64,000 nucleotides of DNA. Origin: Bradymonas sediminis. Lineage in GTDB: Bacteria; Myxococcota_A; Bradymonadia; Bradymonadales; Bradymonadaceae. Numbering within the stretch: the first letter of the stretch is position 1; every line of letters begins with the position of its first letter. Position numbers and translations under genes: made by a program. Under the pieces are notes generated by a model, which was not told the origin of the DNA, did not search any database, and worked only from the letters and a program-made list of their open reading frames with translations. This document shows, one piece after another, positions 56,326-64,000 of the stretch. The stretch is from the NCBI RefSeq assembly GCF_003258315.1, contig NZ_CP030032.1:906001-970000 (forward strand), read 5' to 3'.

Positions 56326-57870
56326 TTAGCGCATCGGCAGGGGCGCCACGGCGTCCCAGGGGAAGGCGCGCTCGAATTGGCCGGCCAGCGATAGCAGCAT
56401 CGCGTCCTCGGCGTGGGGACCGTAAAATTGGGTGCCGATCGGGAGGCCGTGGTGCTCTTTTTCGCCGGGGCGCGACTGGTCGCAGCGGTACAGCGGCAGC
56501 GACATCGACGGCAGGCCGGTGCTATTGGCCAGCGGCGTCAGCCCGGCGAAGTTGAAGAGGTCGACCTCGAGCTCCTCGAAGTCCAGCGTGATATCGTCAT
56601 AGTGGCCGACCTTCACCGGCGGCTTGCAGAGCGTGCTGGTGAGCAAGATATCGTGGTCGTCAAAATAATGGGTCATCGCGGCGGTCGCGACGTTGAGCTG
56701 CTGCCAGATGAGCCACAGGTCTGAGGGCGCCATGCGGTCGGAGTGGATGGCCAATTTGCGCGTGAGCGGCTCGATCAGCGGTTTGCCAACCGCCTCGGCC
56801 GCGCGCAGCGTGGTCTCAAGCGCGCCGGGGACTTGCAGCAGGCGAATCAACGGCCTGGGCAAATCCTCCATCGTGTCCAGGTCGGCGCGCACGCGCTTGA
56901 GGAAAAAACTCGCCGCGGTCGCCCACAATTGGCTAAAGGCCTGGCGGAAGGCCAGCCCGTCGATGGGCGATTTAATCTCGACGACTTCGTGGCCGAGCTC
57001 TTCGCAGAGCTTCGCGCTCTTTTCGACCGCGGCGCGGCAGGCGGGGTGCAGCGGTTGGCCCATAAAGTCGGTGTACATCACGCCGACGCGCAGCGTGTCG
57101 GGGTCCTGCGTGGCCGCGTCGGCGAAGCTTTTATAGCTCTTGCGCGTGCCCGAGGGTTTGGGCGTGCGCCATCGCGAGCCGGGGTTTCGCCCGGCGCTCA
57201 GGTCGAGCAGGAGCGCGCTATCGCGCACCGTCCGGCTGACGCAATGCTGTGAGACAAAGCCCGCCGGCACCTCGTCGATCGGCTCGACGACCAGTCCGCG
57301 GGTGGGCTTGAGGCCGAAGAGCCCGCAGGCCGAGGCCGGGATGCGGATCGACCCGCCACCGTCGGCCGCGTTGGCCACCGGGACGATGCCCGCGGCCACC
57401 GCCGCGGCCGACCCGCCGCTGGATCCGCCGGGGGTATGTGTGAGGCTCCAGGGGTTTCGGGAGGGGCCGTAAAAGGTCGGCTCGCTGACCGGCAAGAGCC
57501 CCAACTCACTCATATTGGTGCGCCCCAGCGGGATCAGCCCGGCGTCCAAGTAGCGGCTCACCAGCGGGTGGGTCGACTGGGCGACATAGCCGTCGAGCAG
57601 GCGAGAGCCCAGCGTCATCGCGCGCCCCTTCCACTCGACCATATCCTTGAGCAAGAAGGGCACGCCCGCCAACGGGCCGTTCGCGTTCCACTCGATGCGC
57701 CCGCGGCGCGCGTCTTCAACCCAAGGCTCGATAATCGCGTTGAGCGACTCATTCCACGCCAAGATTCCGTCGGCCGCGGCGTCGATCAATTCCAATGCGC
57801 TGACTTCTTTTTCGCGCACCATGCGCGCCAATTCAATGGCGTCGTAATTGCGATATTCCTCGAACTTCAT
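56326..57870 (-). CDS. Amidase-signature hydrolase
   Basis: 514 residues. The Ser-cisSer-Lys triad is visible: Lys in [12 protein letters not shown] (about K75), cis-Ser in [15 protein letters not shown] (about S151) and the nucleophile in [12 protein letters not shown] (about S174). The amide substrate is unknown; it is not the GatA of tRNA-Gln synthesis on context, since no gatB or gatC is nearby, and C-terminal features differ. No signal peptide, so cytoplasmic. It has its own terminator, and is likely monocistronic. Confidence 0.9.
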   Translation of the reverse strand: MKFEEYRNYDAIELARMVREKEVSALELIDAAADGILAWNESLNAIIEPWVEDARRGRIEWNANGPLAGVPFLLKDMVEWKGRAMTLGSRLLDGYVAQSTHPLVSRYLDAGLIPLGRTNMSELGLLPVSEPTFYGPSRNPWSLTHTPGGSSGGSAAAVAAGIVPVANAADGGGSIRIPASACGLFGLKPTRGLVVEPIDEVPAGFVSQHCVSRTVRDSALLLDLSAGRNPGSRWRTPKPSGTRKSYKSFADAATQDPDTLRVGVMYTDFMGQPLHPACRAAVEKSAKLCEELGHEVVEIKSPIDGLAFRQAFSQLWATAASFFLKRVRADLDTMEDLPRPLIRLLQVPGALETTLRAAEAVGKPLIEPLTRKLAIHSDRMAPSDLWLIWQQLNVATAAMTHYFDDHDILLTSTLCKPPVKVGHYDDITLDFEELEVDLFNFAGLTPLANSTGLPSMSLPLYRCDQSRPGEKEHHGLPIGTQFYGPHAEDAMLLSLAGQFERAFPWDAVAPLPMR

Positions 57871-58139
57871 GGGTACTCCGGTGGAATGGTGGTGGGTTGA
57901 AAAGCGCCTTCCCGAGCCCGGGCGGCATTTTCCAGGACGATGCGCCTCATCTCATACCTGCGATCGAATGGGGCGTCGACCGGCGAATTGGGGGAATAGA
58001 TGCAGCGCGATGAATTATCGAATGACGATCATCCGTGGCGAAGTAACGCGCCCCATCTCAAAATTCTTCCTGGGGCGTTCCACTGCAACCTGGTAGATTG
58101 CCCGCAGATAAACTTTTGTAATTCTTGCAGGGGAAGTAG

Positions 58140-61100
58140 ATGGCATCGAATTTGGCACCTGGACTCTACGAGCGACTGATCACCGAGGCGCTGGCGAAGG
58201 CTTTGGAGGGTTTGGAGCCCGGTCTTGTGGAGCGCGATGCGCTCGATGACGGCGACGCGCACGTACTGCTCGCGCGCCATATTTATCGCGAGGTTGAGGG
58301 CGCGCTTGAGGGAATTCGAAACGACGCGCCTCGCCAGCTTGCCCTGGTCAATCGGGTGCTCGGCGTGGTGCGAGAGTTTGCGAATTCCGGCAGCGTCGGG
58401 GGCGACGTGACCGAGCCGGCCGGGGCGCTCTATGGCATCGGCGAGGTCGATGAGCGGGTCGGGGGCAGGGCGTTTTTGCCGCCGCGCCCGACGATTCCGC
58501 TCGGGGCGAGCGACCTGTTGGTGAACGCGAAGCATGAGCCGCGGGTGGGGGATGCGGTGAAGCGGGAGGTCGTGTCGGCGGATCGGGTCGATCTTCTGTG
58601 CGCGTTTATTCGCTGGCACGGGGTGCGGGTGCTGCGCGATAGGCTCTACGAGCATCTGGTTGAGCGGGGACGGCCGATGCGCATTCTGACCACCACTTAT
58701 ATGGGCGCGACCGAGCGACGCGCGCTCGATGAGCTCTCGAAGATGGGCGCCGAGATTCGAATTTGCTACGAGACCCAGACCACGCGCCTGCACGCGAAGG
58801 CCTGGCTGATGCATCGGGAGACGGGGTTTTCGACCGCGTTTATCGGCTCCTCGAATATCTCGCATTCGGCGCTGATGGACGGGCTTGAGTGGAATGTGCG
58901 GCTCTCGCAGGTGGAGACGCCGGATATTCTGGAGAAATTTCGCGCCACATTTGAGGACTATTGGGAGGATGAGCTCTTCGAGCCCTACGATCCGGCGCGC
59001 GTCGAGGATGTCGAAAAGCTCGAGCACGCGCTGGACCAGACGCGCGGCACCGAGGCGACCGATATCGCCTACGTGGACCTCAAGCCCTACCCGCACCAGG
59101 TCGAGATCTTGGAGAAGCTCGAGGCCGAGCGGGTCCGGCACGGGCGCTATAAGAACCTTGTGGTGTCGGCGACCGGCACCGGCAAGACGATGATCGCTGC
59201 CTTTGATTTCAAGCGCTGGTATGAGGCGAATCCCGACGCCACGCTGCTCTTTGTGGCGCATCGTGAAGATATCCTGAAGCAGAGCCTGCGCACCTTCCGC
59301 ACGGTGTTGCGGGATGGGGCGTTTGGCGAGTTGCTGGTCGGTGGGCAAAAGCCTCGCAAATGGCGGCATGTCTTCGCCTCGATTCAATCTTTGACCAGTC
59401 AAAAGGGCGCGTTTGCCGAGACGACGACGCTCGCCCCGGATGCCTTCGATTTTGTGATCGTCGATGAGTTCCATCACGCCCAGGCGCGCACTTATAGCGA
59501 GCTTCTGGAGCACCTGGAGCCCGAGATTCTGCTCGGCCTCACCGCGACGCCTGAGCGCGCTGATGGGAAGTCGGTGCTGTCCTGGTTTGGCGGGCGAATC
59601 GCCGCCGAGATTCGGCTTTGGGAGGCGCTCGAGCGCCAACTTCTTGTGCCATTTCAATACTTTGGCGTCCACGATAATACCGAGCTTCAGCGCCTTAAGT
59701 GGACGTTGGGGAAATATAACGCCACCGAATTGGGCAACCTTTATACCGCCGACCATGGGCGTGTGGCGCTGATCCTCAACGAGATTAGTGACAAGGTGCT
59801 CGACCCGTCGAAGATGAAGGCGTTGGGTTTTTGCGTGAATATCGAGCACGCCGAGTTTATGGCGGCGGAGTTCAATCGGGCGGGGTTTTCGACGCTCGCG
59901 CTGACCAGCAATTCGTCGCGCGAGGACCGCGACACCGCCAAGCATCGGCTGGTGAGCGGGGAGCTGCAGGCGATCTTTACGGTCGACCTCTTTAATGAGG
60001 GCGTCGACATCCCCGAGGTCGACACGGTCCTATTTTTGCGCCCGACTGAGAGCGCAACGGTTTTCTTGCAGCAGCTCGGGCGAGGGCTTCGGCACGCGCC
60101 GAAGAAGTCGTGTCTGACGGTGCTCGATTTCATCGGGCACGCGCATAAGAAGTTTCGCTACGACGTCCGCTACAAAGCCCTCACCGGCATTTCGGGCAAG
60201 GCGCTCGCCGACGAAATCGAGGACGGCTTCGGGTATTTGCCGGCGGGCTGCTCCATCGAGCTCGACCGCGTCGCCAGTCAGTTGGTGATTGATAATATCA
60301 AGTCGAGCATCGGCGGAAGCGTCAGCGCGGTGGCGGCCGAGTTGGCCGAGTTCGGCGATATTTCGCTGGCCGAATTCTTGGCGAAGACGCAGCGTGAGCC
60401 CGAGGAGCTCTATCGCTCGCAGTCCTGGTATTGGACGAAGATTCGGCGCCAGGCAGGCTTTGAGACGTATGACGCGGGTCCGGATGAGGCGCGCTTTGGC
60501 GGGCGTCTGCATCGAATCCTGCATATCGACGCGGCCGACCGGCTGAGCTTCTATGACAGGCTCCTCGGCGCCCAGTCGCCGCCGGCGCCTGGCGAGCTGA
60601 CGCCTGCCGAGGAGCAGATGCTCTATATGCTGCATTTCTCGCTCTGGGGGGATAGCGCGAAGAGCCGCGCCGAGTGGCCCTATGCCGAGGCGTTGCTCAA
60701 GAATATGTGGCAGCACCCGGCGGTCTTGCAGGAGCTTCGCGAACTGCTCGGGCTGCTCGATGACCGCGCCAGTCACGTGACTTTTCCGCTGGATGGGGAG
60801 ATGGGCTGGGAGCACCGCGTGCCGCTGTCGGTGCACGCGCGCTACACGCTCTCCGAGATTCGGGCGGCCTTCGGGCTGCTGTCTCCCGAGAACTCCACGC
60901 CGATTCGCGAGGGGGTTCGCTACCTCGAGGCCTTCGACACCGACCTCTTTTTCATCACGCTGGAGAAGACCGAAAAGCATTATTCGCCGCAGACGATGTA
61001 TAAGGACTATGCGATGTCTACGCGGTTATTTCATTGGGAATCGCAGTCGAATACATCGGCGGATACGCCCACGGGCCAGCGCTATATTCATCATCGGGAG

Positions 61101-61289
61101 CGCGGCTCGAAGGTGTTGCTCTTTGTGCGTCGCCACAAAAAGGTCAACGGGCGCACGCAGCCGTACACGCTGCTTGGGCCCGCGAATTATGTGCGCCACG
61201 AGGGCGAACGACCGATGGGTATCGTGTGGGAATTAGAGCGGGCGATGCCGAGCGATCTCTTCTTGGATTCGAAGGTTTTGGCCGGCTGA
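58140..61289 (+). CDS. PLD nuclease / SF2 helicase / DUF3427-like protein
   Basis: 1049 residues. An N-terminal helical region is followed by a phospholipase-D-like nuclease motif, LHAKAWLMHR...IGSSNISHSALMDG (HxK near 216). An SF2 helicase core follows: Walker A VSATGTGKTMIAAF (near 343), DEFHHAQART (near 441), GLTATPERADG (near 466) and QQLGRGLRH (near 644). The last ~350 residues look like the DUF3427 region. This three-part architecture is widely found as a lone gene with a suspected DNA-repair or anti-phage role; no confirmed function is known to me. Ribosome-binding site GGGGAAG precedes ATG 58140. It stands alone, convergent with the next gene, 16 bases apart. Confidence 0.88.
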   Translation: MASNLAPGLYERLITEALAKALEGLEPGLVERDALDDGDAHVLLARHIYREVEGALEGIRNDAPRQLALVNRVLGVVREFANSGSVGGDVTEPAGALYGIGEVDERVGGRAFLPPRPTIPLGASDLLVNAKHEPRVGDAVKREVVSADRVDLLCAFIRWHGVRVLRDRLYEHLVERGRPMRILTTTYMGATERRALDELSKMGAEIRICYETQTTRLHAKAWLMHRETGFSTAFIGSSNISHSALMDGLEWNVRLSQVETPDILEKFRATFEDYWEDELFEPYDPARVEDVEKLEHALDQTRGTEATDIAYVDLKPYPHQVEILEKLEAERVRHGRYKNLVVSATGTGKTMIAAFDFKRWYEANPDATLLFVAHREDILKQSLRTFRTVLRDGAFGELLVGGQKPRKWRHVFASIQSLTSQKGAFAETTTLAPDAFDFVIVDEFHHAQARTYSELLEHLEPEILLGLTATPERADGKSVLSWFGGRIAAEIRLWEALERQLLVPFQYFGVHDNTELQRLKWTLGKYNATELGNLYTADHGRVALILNEISDKVLDPSKMKALGFCVNIEHAEFMAAEFNRAGFSTLALTSNSSREDRDTAKHRLVSGELQAIFTVDLFNEGVDIPEVDTVLFLRPTESATVFLQQLGRGLRHAPKKSCLTVLDFIGHAHKKFRYDVRYKALTGISGKALADEIEDGFGYLPAGCSIELDRVASQLVIDNIKSSIGGSVSAVAAELAEFGDISLAEFLAKTQREPEELYRSQSWYWTKIRRQAGFETYDAGPDEARFGGRLHRILHIDAADRLSFYDRLLGAQSPPAPGELTPAEEQMLYMLHFSLWGDSAKSRAEWPYAEALLKNMWQHPAVLQELRELLGLLDDRASHVTFPLDGEMGWEHRVPLSVHARYTLSEIRAAFGLLSPENSTPIREGVRYLEAFDTDLFFITLEKTEKHYSPQTMYKDYAMSTRLFHWESQSNTSADTPTGQRYIHHRERGSKVLLFVRRHKKVNGRTQPYTLLGPANYVRHEGERPMGIVWELERAMPSDLFLDSKVLAG

Positions 61290-61305
61290 TGCGGCCTCTG
61301 TGAGC

Positions 61306-64000
61306 CTAAGCCTCGGCGCTGGATGGTTCGCGCGCCGCGGCGTGCGGGCCGCTCGTGCTGCGTCGGGGGCCGAAGGCTTCGAGGTTAGGCGCATCGGTCG
61401 CCGATGCCAAGTTTTTAAGCTGGGCGCGTCGGTAATTTCGGGCGGCGAGGGCGCGGGCGCGAGCGTCCTCGAGCTCGATTTGGACGGTGGCTGCTTCGGC
61501 CGAGGCCAGCGCGTTGGCGAAGTCTGCGCGCTCGATTTGCTCGGCGGCTGCGCGAAGGTCTGCGCCGGCTTGGGTGCAGTCGCCGGTGACTTCGTAGCCG
61601 TAGGGTGCGTCGTGAATTTGGGCGTGCCGGGCGTTTGCGTGGGCCAATTGCTGGTGGGCGTTGTCGGCGAGCGAGCGCGGGGATTTAGCGAGCTTGAGGG
61701 CGCGGGCGCAGGCTGCTGCGACGGCGTGGCCGGTGCGCAGCAGGGCGCCTCCGCCGGCGCCTTCTTGCATTTGCTGGCGCCAACCGTCGAGCAAATTCTG
61801 GGCGTTCGCGATGATCCCCGCGTAGTCGGCGCGTGCGAGGCCGTTGGACGCTGCGCCGAAGTCCTGCTGGACCTGCTGAAGAAGCTGCTGGGCCTGGGTG
61901 AAGGCGTTGCGGTCGGCGTCGGCCTGGGCCCCGAGGAAGAGCAGGCTTTTCTGAAGAGAGTCGAGCTGTGTGCGCGCCTCAAACCAGTCGATCTGCTCGT
62001 TTTCGGCCTGCGCGTTTAAGGTCTCGAGCGCGTCGTGTGCTTGGGCGATGAGGGCCCGAAGGTCGGGATCGATGCCGGGCTCTTGAGCTTTCTTTAGGAG
62101 CGCGTCGCAGTCGGCGTTGCAGGTCTTGAGGAGTTGTTCGCATTTGGCCTGGGTGACGCCGATCGTGGTTTCGAGGGTGCCGAGTTGCTGGACGAGTTCC
62201 TCGGCCTTTTCGACCAGACGGGTGGCGGAGTCGAGTCTTTCGGTGGCGCTTAAAAAGCGTTTGAGGCGGTGGTCTTCTTTGGCTTTGCTAAGCTCGCGCC
62301 CCAGACGGTCGAGCTGGGATTGATAGCGTCCTACCTGCGCCGAGCTTGCTTGATAGACGTTCGGGTTGCCCTGCGTTGCGAGTGATTTAAGGGCATAGCG
62401 AAGATCCATAAGGCGTTCTTTGAGCGTGTCTCCGCGCGAGCTAAGGTTTTGTATTCTTTGGGGAATTTTCTCTTTTGCGACGGCCACGATTTCGAGGCGT
62501 CGGCTGAGTTGCTCGAGGTTGGCTCGCAGTTGTTGGGCAGCGTCGCCGACGCTCTTATCTTCCCCGTCTGCGAGCGCCTCGACAATGCGCGAAGCCTCAC
62601 GCCTGGCCGCGCTGAGGTCCTGCTCGGGGGCGAAGCGTAGTTTGTCGATATCGACGCCCGAGAAGCGCAGTTGCTTGATGCGCTGGCGCAGGGCTTCGGC
62701 GGTATCGCTGAGGTCGCCGCGGATGGCTTCGATGGCGTGGTTTCCGGCTTCGGCGCGCTCGGCGATATCGGTGAGTTGGGGCGTGATGCGGGCGTAGGTG
62801 TCGGCGGCGGCTTTGGGGTCCTGGTCTCCGCGATTAACCGCGTCCTGCCATGCTGCGGTGGCTGATTCGAGGCCTGTGAGCAGATATTCGGCGGGTAGGC
62901 CGAGGTCTCGACGTTTCTGGACGGCCTGCTCGGCGCGGGACACTGCGGCAGCCGCTCGGGCGGCCTCTTCGTCATGGCGTGCCCGGGTGGCGAGGAGGTC
63001 GTCGAGCGCGCCGAGCGCCTCGCGCTGTGCGTCGGCGAGGTTGCCTAGAAGTTGTGATGCGGTGGCGCCGTCAGCCGCGCTCGCCACCGCGTCGAGTGGC
63101 GTGTTTCGCAGCAGGGTGAGCGCGTCTTCGAGGCGTTTTGCGTCAAGCGGGTGTGATTTCGCCTGAAGTTGCTTTGCCTGGGCGAGGAGTTGGTTGCCCT
63201 GCAATAGGAGGGCGTCCACGCGCGCCCCGTATTCGCCCAGGCGCTCGTCAATCGCGGCGCTCTCGCCGGTCCAAGAGGCGCGTCCGGGGGCGAAATAAGT
63301 CGGTGCTTTGAGCTCGAGTTCTTGCTGTGATTTCGCGGCGTTGGCGAGTCGGTTTTCCCACTCGACCAGGTCCGGTTGGAGCTGGGCGAGGGCGCGACGG
63401 CGGCGCAGGGTTTGCAGGAATACAACGGCGATCGCGCCCAGGATGAGCAGCATCAGCGCCAGCAGTGGGAGCAGGGTTTTGAGGTAATAATCATGGACCT
63501 CGGCCCGGGCGACTTCGACGTCGGCCTGGGCGAGATGCTCGTCGACGAGGCGTCGGCAATCGCTGAGCTGTGCGGGGTTTCCCTCATATTTTTCGCGGAT
63601 CTGTTGCGTGAGCTTTTCGCATTCTTGGACCTGAAGGAGCGCGCGTTTGGGGTAGTCTTCGTCGACGTCGTCACGCGCCAGGAGCGTCGATTTGAGCGTG
63701 GCGATCTCGGCCGCGACCGAGTCGAGCTGCTCCATATCCTGGTTGAATATCTTTAGCTCGTCGCGCACCGGTTGCAGGACGGCTTCGGCCTTGTCGGCCA
63801 ATCGGACCGCGTCGGTGGGCGCGTCTTTGGCCCGCTCGGTTGCCTCTGTCAGGTGGGTGCGGGCGGCGGCCAATTTGGCCAATAGTTTCTGGCCGAAGGG
63901 GTGATCTTTATTGGGTAATTTAGCGAAGCGCGCGCTTACCTTTTTGTGCAGCGCGCTGAGCTCTGCGTCGACCGTCGGCAGGCGCTCCTCGATGGCGGCG
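61306..64000 (-). CDS. Large membrane coiled-coil protein (5' end outside window)
   Basis: At least 898 residues remain; the frame stays open to the right edge, so the true start is beyond 64000. The visible N-terminal part (about 180 residues) is helical and charged. One membrane helix follows (LLPLLALMLLILGAIAVVF, RRRR on the cytoplasmic side). The remaining ~700 residues are almost all coiled coil, rich in Leu, Ala, Glu, Gln, and end in a charged Ser/Ala tail. No enzyme motif is seen. Proteins with a TPM domain can have such coiled-coil C-termini, but that domain is not visible here. Unknown function; probably a membrane-anchored scaffold. Confidence 0.75.
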   Translation of the reverse strand, partial: AAIEERLPTVDAELSALHKKVSARFAKLPNKDHPFGQKLLAKLAAARTHLTEATERAKDAPTDAVRLADKAEAVLQPVRDELKIFNQDMEQLDSVAAEIATLKSTLLARDDVDEDYPKRALLQVQECEKLTQQIREKYEGNPAQLSDCRRLVDEHLAQADVEVARAEVHDYYLKTLLPLLALMLLILGAIAVVFLQTLRRRRALAQLQPDLVEWENRLANAAKSQQELELKAPTYFAPGRASWTGESAAIDERLGEYGARVDALLLQGNQLLAQAKQLQAKSHPLDAKRLEDALTLLRNTPLDAVASAADGATASQLLGNLADAQREALGALDDLLATRARHDEEAARAAAAVSRAEQAVQKRRDLGLPAEYLLTGLESATAAWQDAVNRGDQDPKAAADTYARITPQLTDIAERAEAGNHAIEAIRGDLSDTAEALRQRIKQLRFSGVDIDKLRFAPEQDLSAARREASRIVEALADGEDKSVGDAAQQLRANLEQLSRRLEIVAVAKEKIPQRIQNLSSRGDTLKERLMDLRYALKSLATQGNPNVYQASSAQVGRYQSQLDRLGRELSKAKEDHRLKRFLSATERLDSATRLVEKAEELVQQLGTLETTIGVTQAKCEQLLKTCNADCDALLKKAQEPGIDPDLRALIAQAHDALETLNAQAENEQIDWFEARTQLDSLQKSLLFLGAQADADRNAFTQAQQLLQQVQQDFGAASNGLARADYAGIIANAQNLLDGWRQQMQEGAGGGALLRTGHAVAAACARALKLAKSPRSLADNAHQQLAHANARHAQIHDAPYGYEVTGDCTQAGADLRAAAEQIERADFANALASAEAATVQIELEDARARALAARNYRRAQLKNLASATDAPNLEAFGPRRSTSGPHAAAREPSSAEA

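Noticed and set aside
58029-59945. Long open frame on the minus strand (638 codons)
   Set aside because: It is antisense to the PLD-helicase gene, whose domains are unmistakable; its composition is Arg/Leu/Pro-rich and no motif is recognisable.

Overview
The window is GC-rich DNA from a Gram-negative bacterium. Two genes carry lipoprotein signals, one ends in a MYXO-CTERM-like sorting tail, and there is an RCC1-repeat lipoprotein, a membrane Ser/Thr kinase, a PilZ/DUF4388/J-like protein and a squalene synthase. This mix suggests the myxobacterial/bradymonad part of the former Deltaproteobacteria. That placement is an inference from gene content; no rRNA or tRNA gene was seen. The gene density and full-length frames look chromosomal. 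I saw no insertion sequence, phage gene or CRISPR array.

Layout. 1-7.9 kb (- strand): a compact menaquinone operon menB-menF-menD-menA-menC-menE with start/stop overlaps at three junctions. Divergent from it (8.0-9.1 kb) is a long-chain polyprenyl diphosphate synthase that could supply the side chain for MenA. 9.2-10.1 kb: a short-chain dehydrogenase preceded by a clear TPP riboswitch, an unexpected pairing. 10.2-25 kb: envelope and regulatory genes (lipoproteins, AI-2E-type permease, PilZ/DUF4388/J-like protein, SPOR protein, NADK2-like NAD kinase, TPR protein, RCC1 lipoprotein, Ser/Thr kinase, Cys-rich MYXO-CTERM-like protein). 25-32.5 kb: squalene/phytoene synthase, DUF488 protein, two paralogous membrane alkaline-phosphatase-fold enzymes, and arsenite methyltransferase. 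32.7-40.9 kb: a YqiJ-like membrane protein, a flotillin with six 18-residue repeats, and a giant coiled-coil/AAA+ ATPase, probably one operon and the best candidate for a poorly described system. 41-46 kb: catalase, trpB and lplA separated by two repeat-rich gaps (66-nt nested palindromes; 43-bp tandem repeats). 46-55 kb: recC-recB-recD. 55-64 kb: a LolD/MacB-type ABC ATPase, an amidase, a PLD-nuclease/SF2-helicase/DUF3427-like protein, and a large membrane coiled-coil protein cut by the window edge.

How the genes fit together. The menaquinone genes and the prenyl synthase cover most steps from chorismate to demethylmenaquinone; menH, the DHNA-CoA thioesterase and menG are not here. RecBCD and the PLD-helicase are DNA-processing enzymes lying about 3 kb apart. 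The YqiJ/flotillin/AAA+ set is predicted to work at a membrane microdomain. Functional statements are based on recognisable motifs read by eye; no database search was run.
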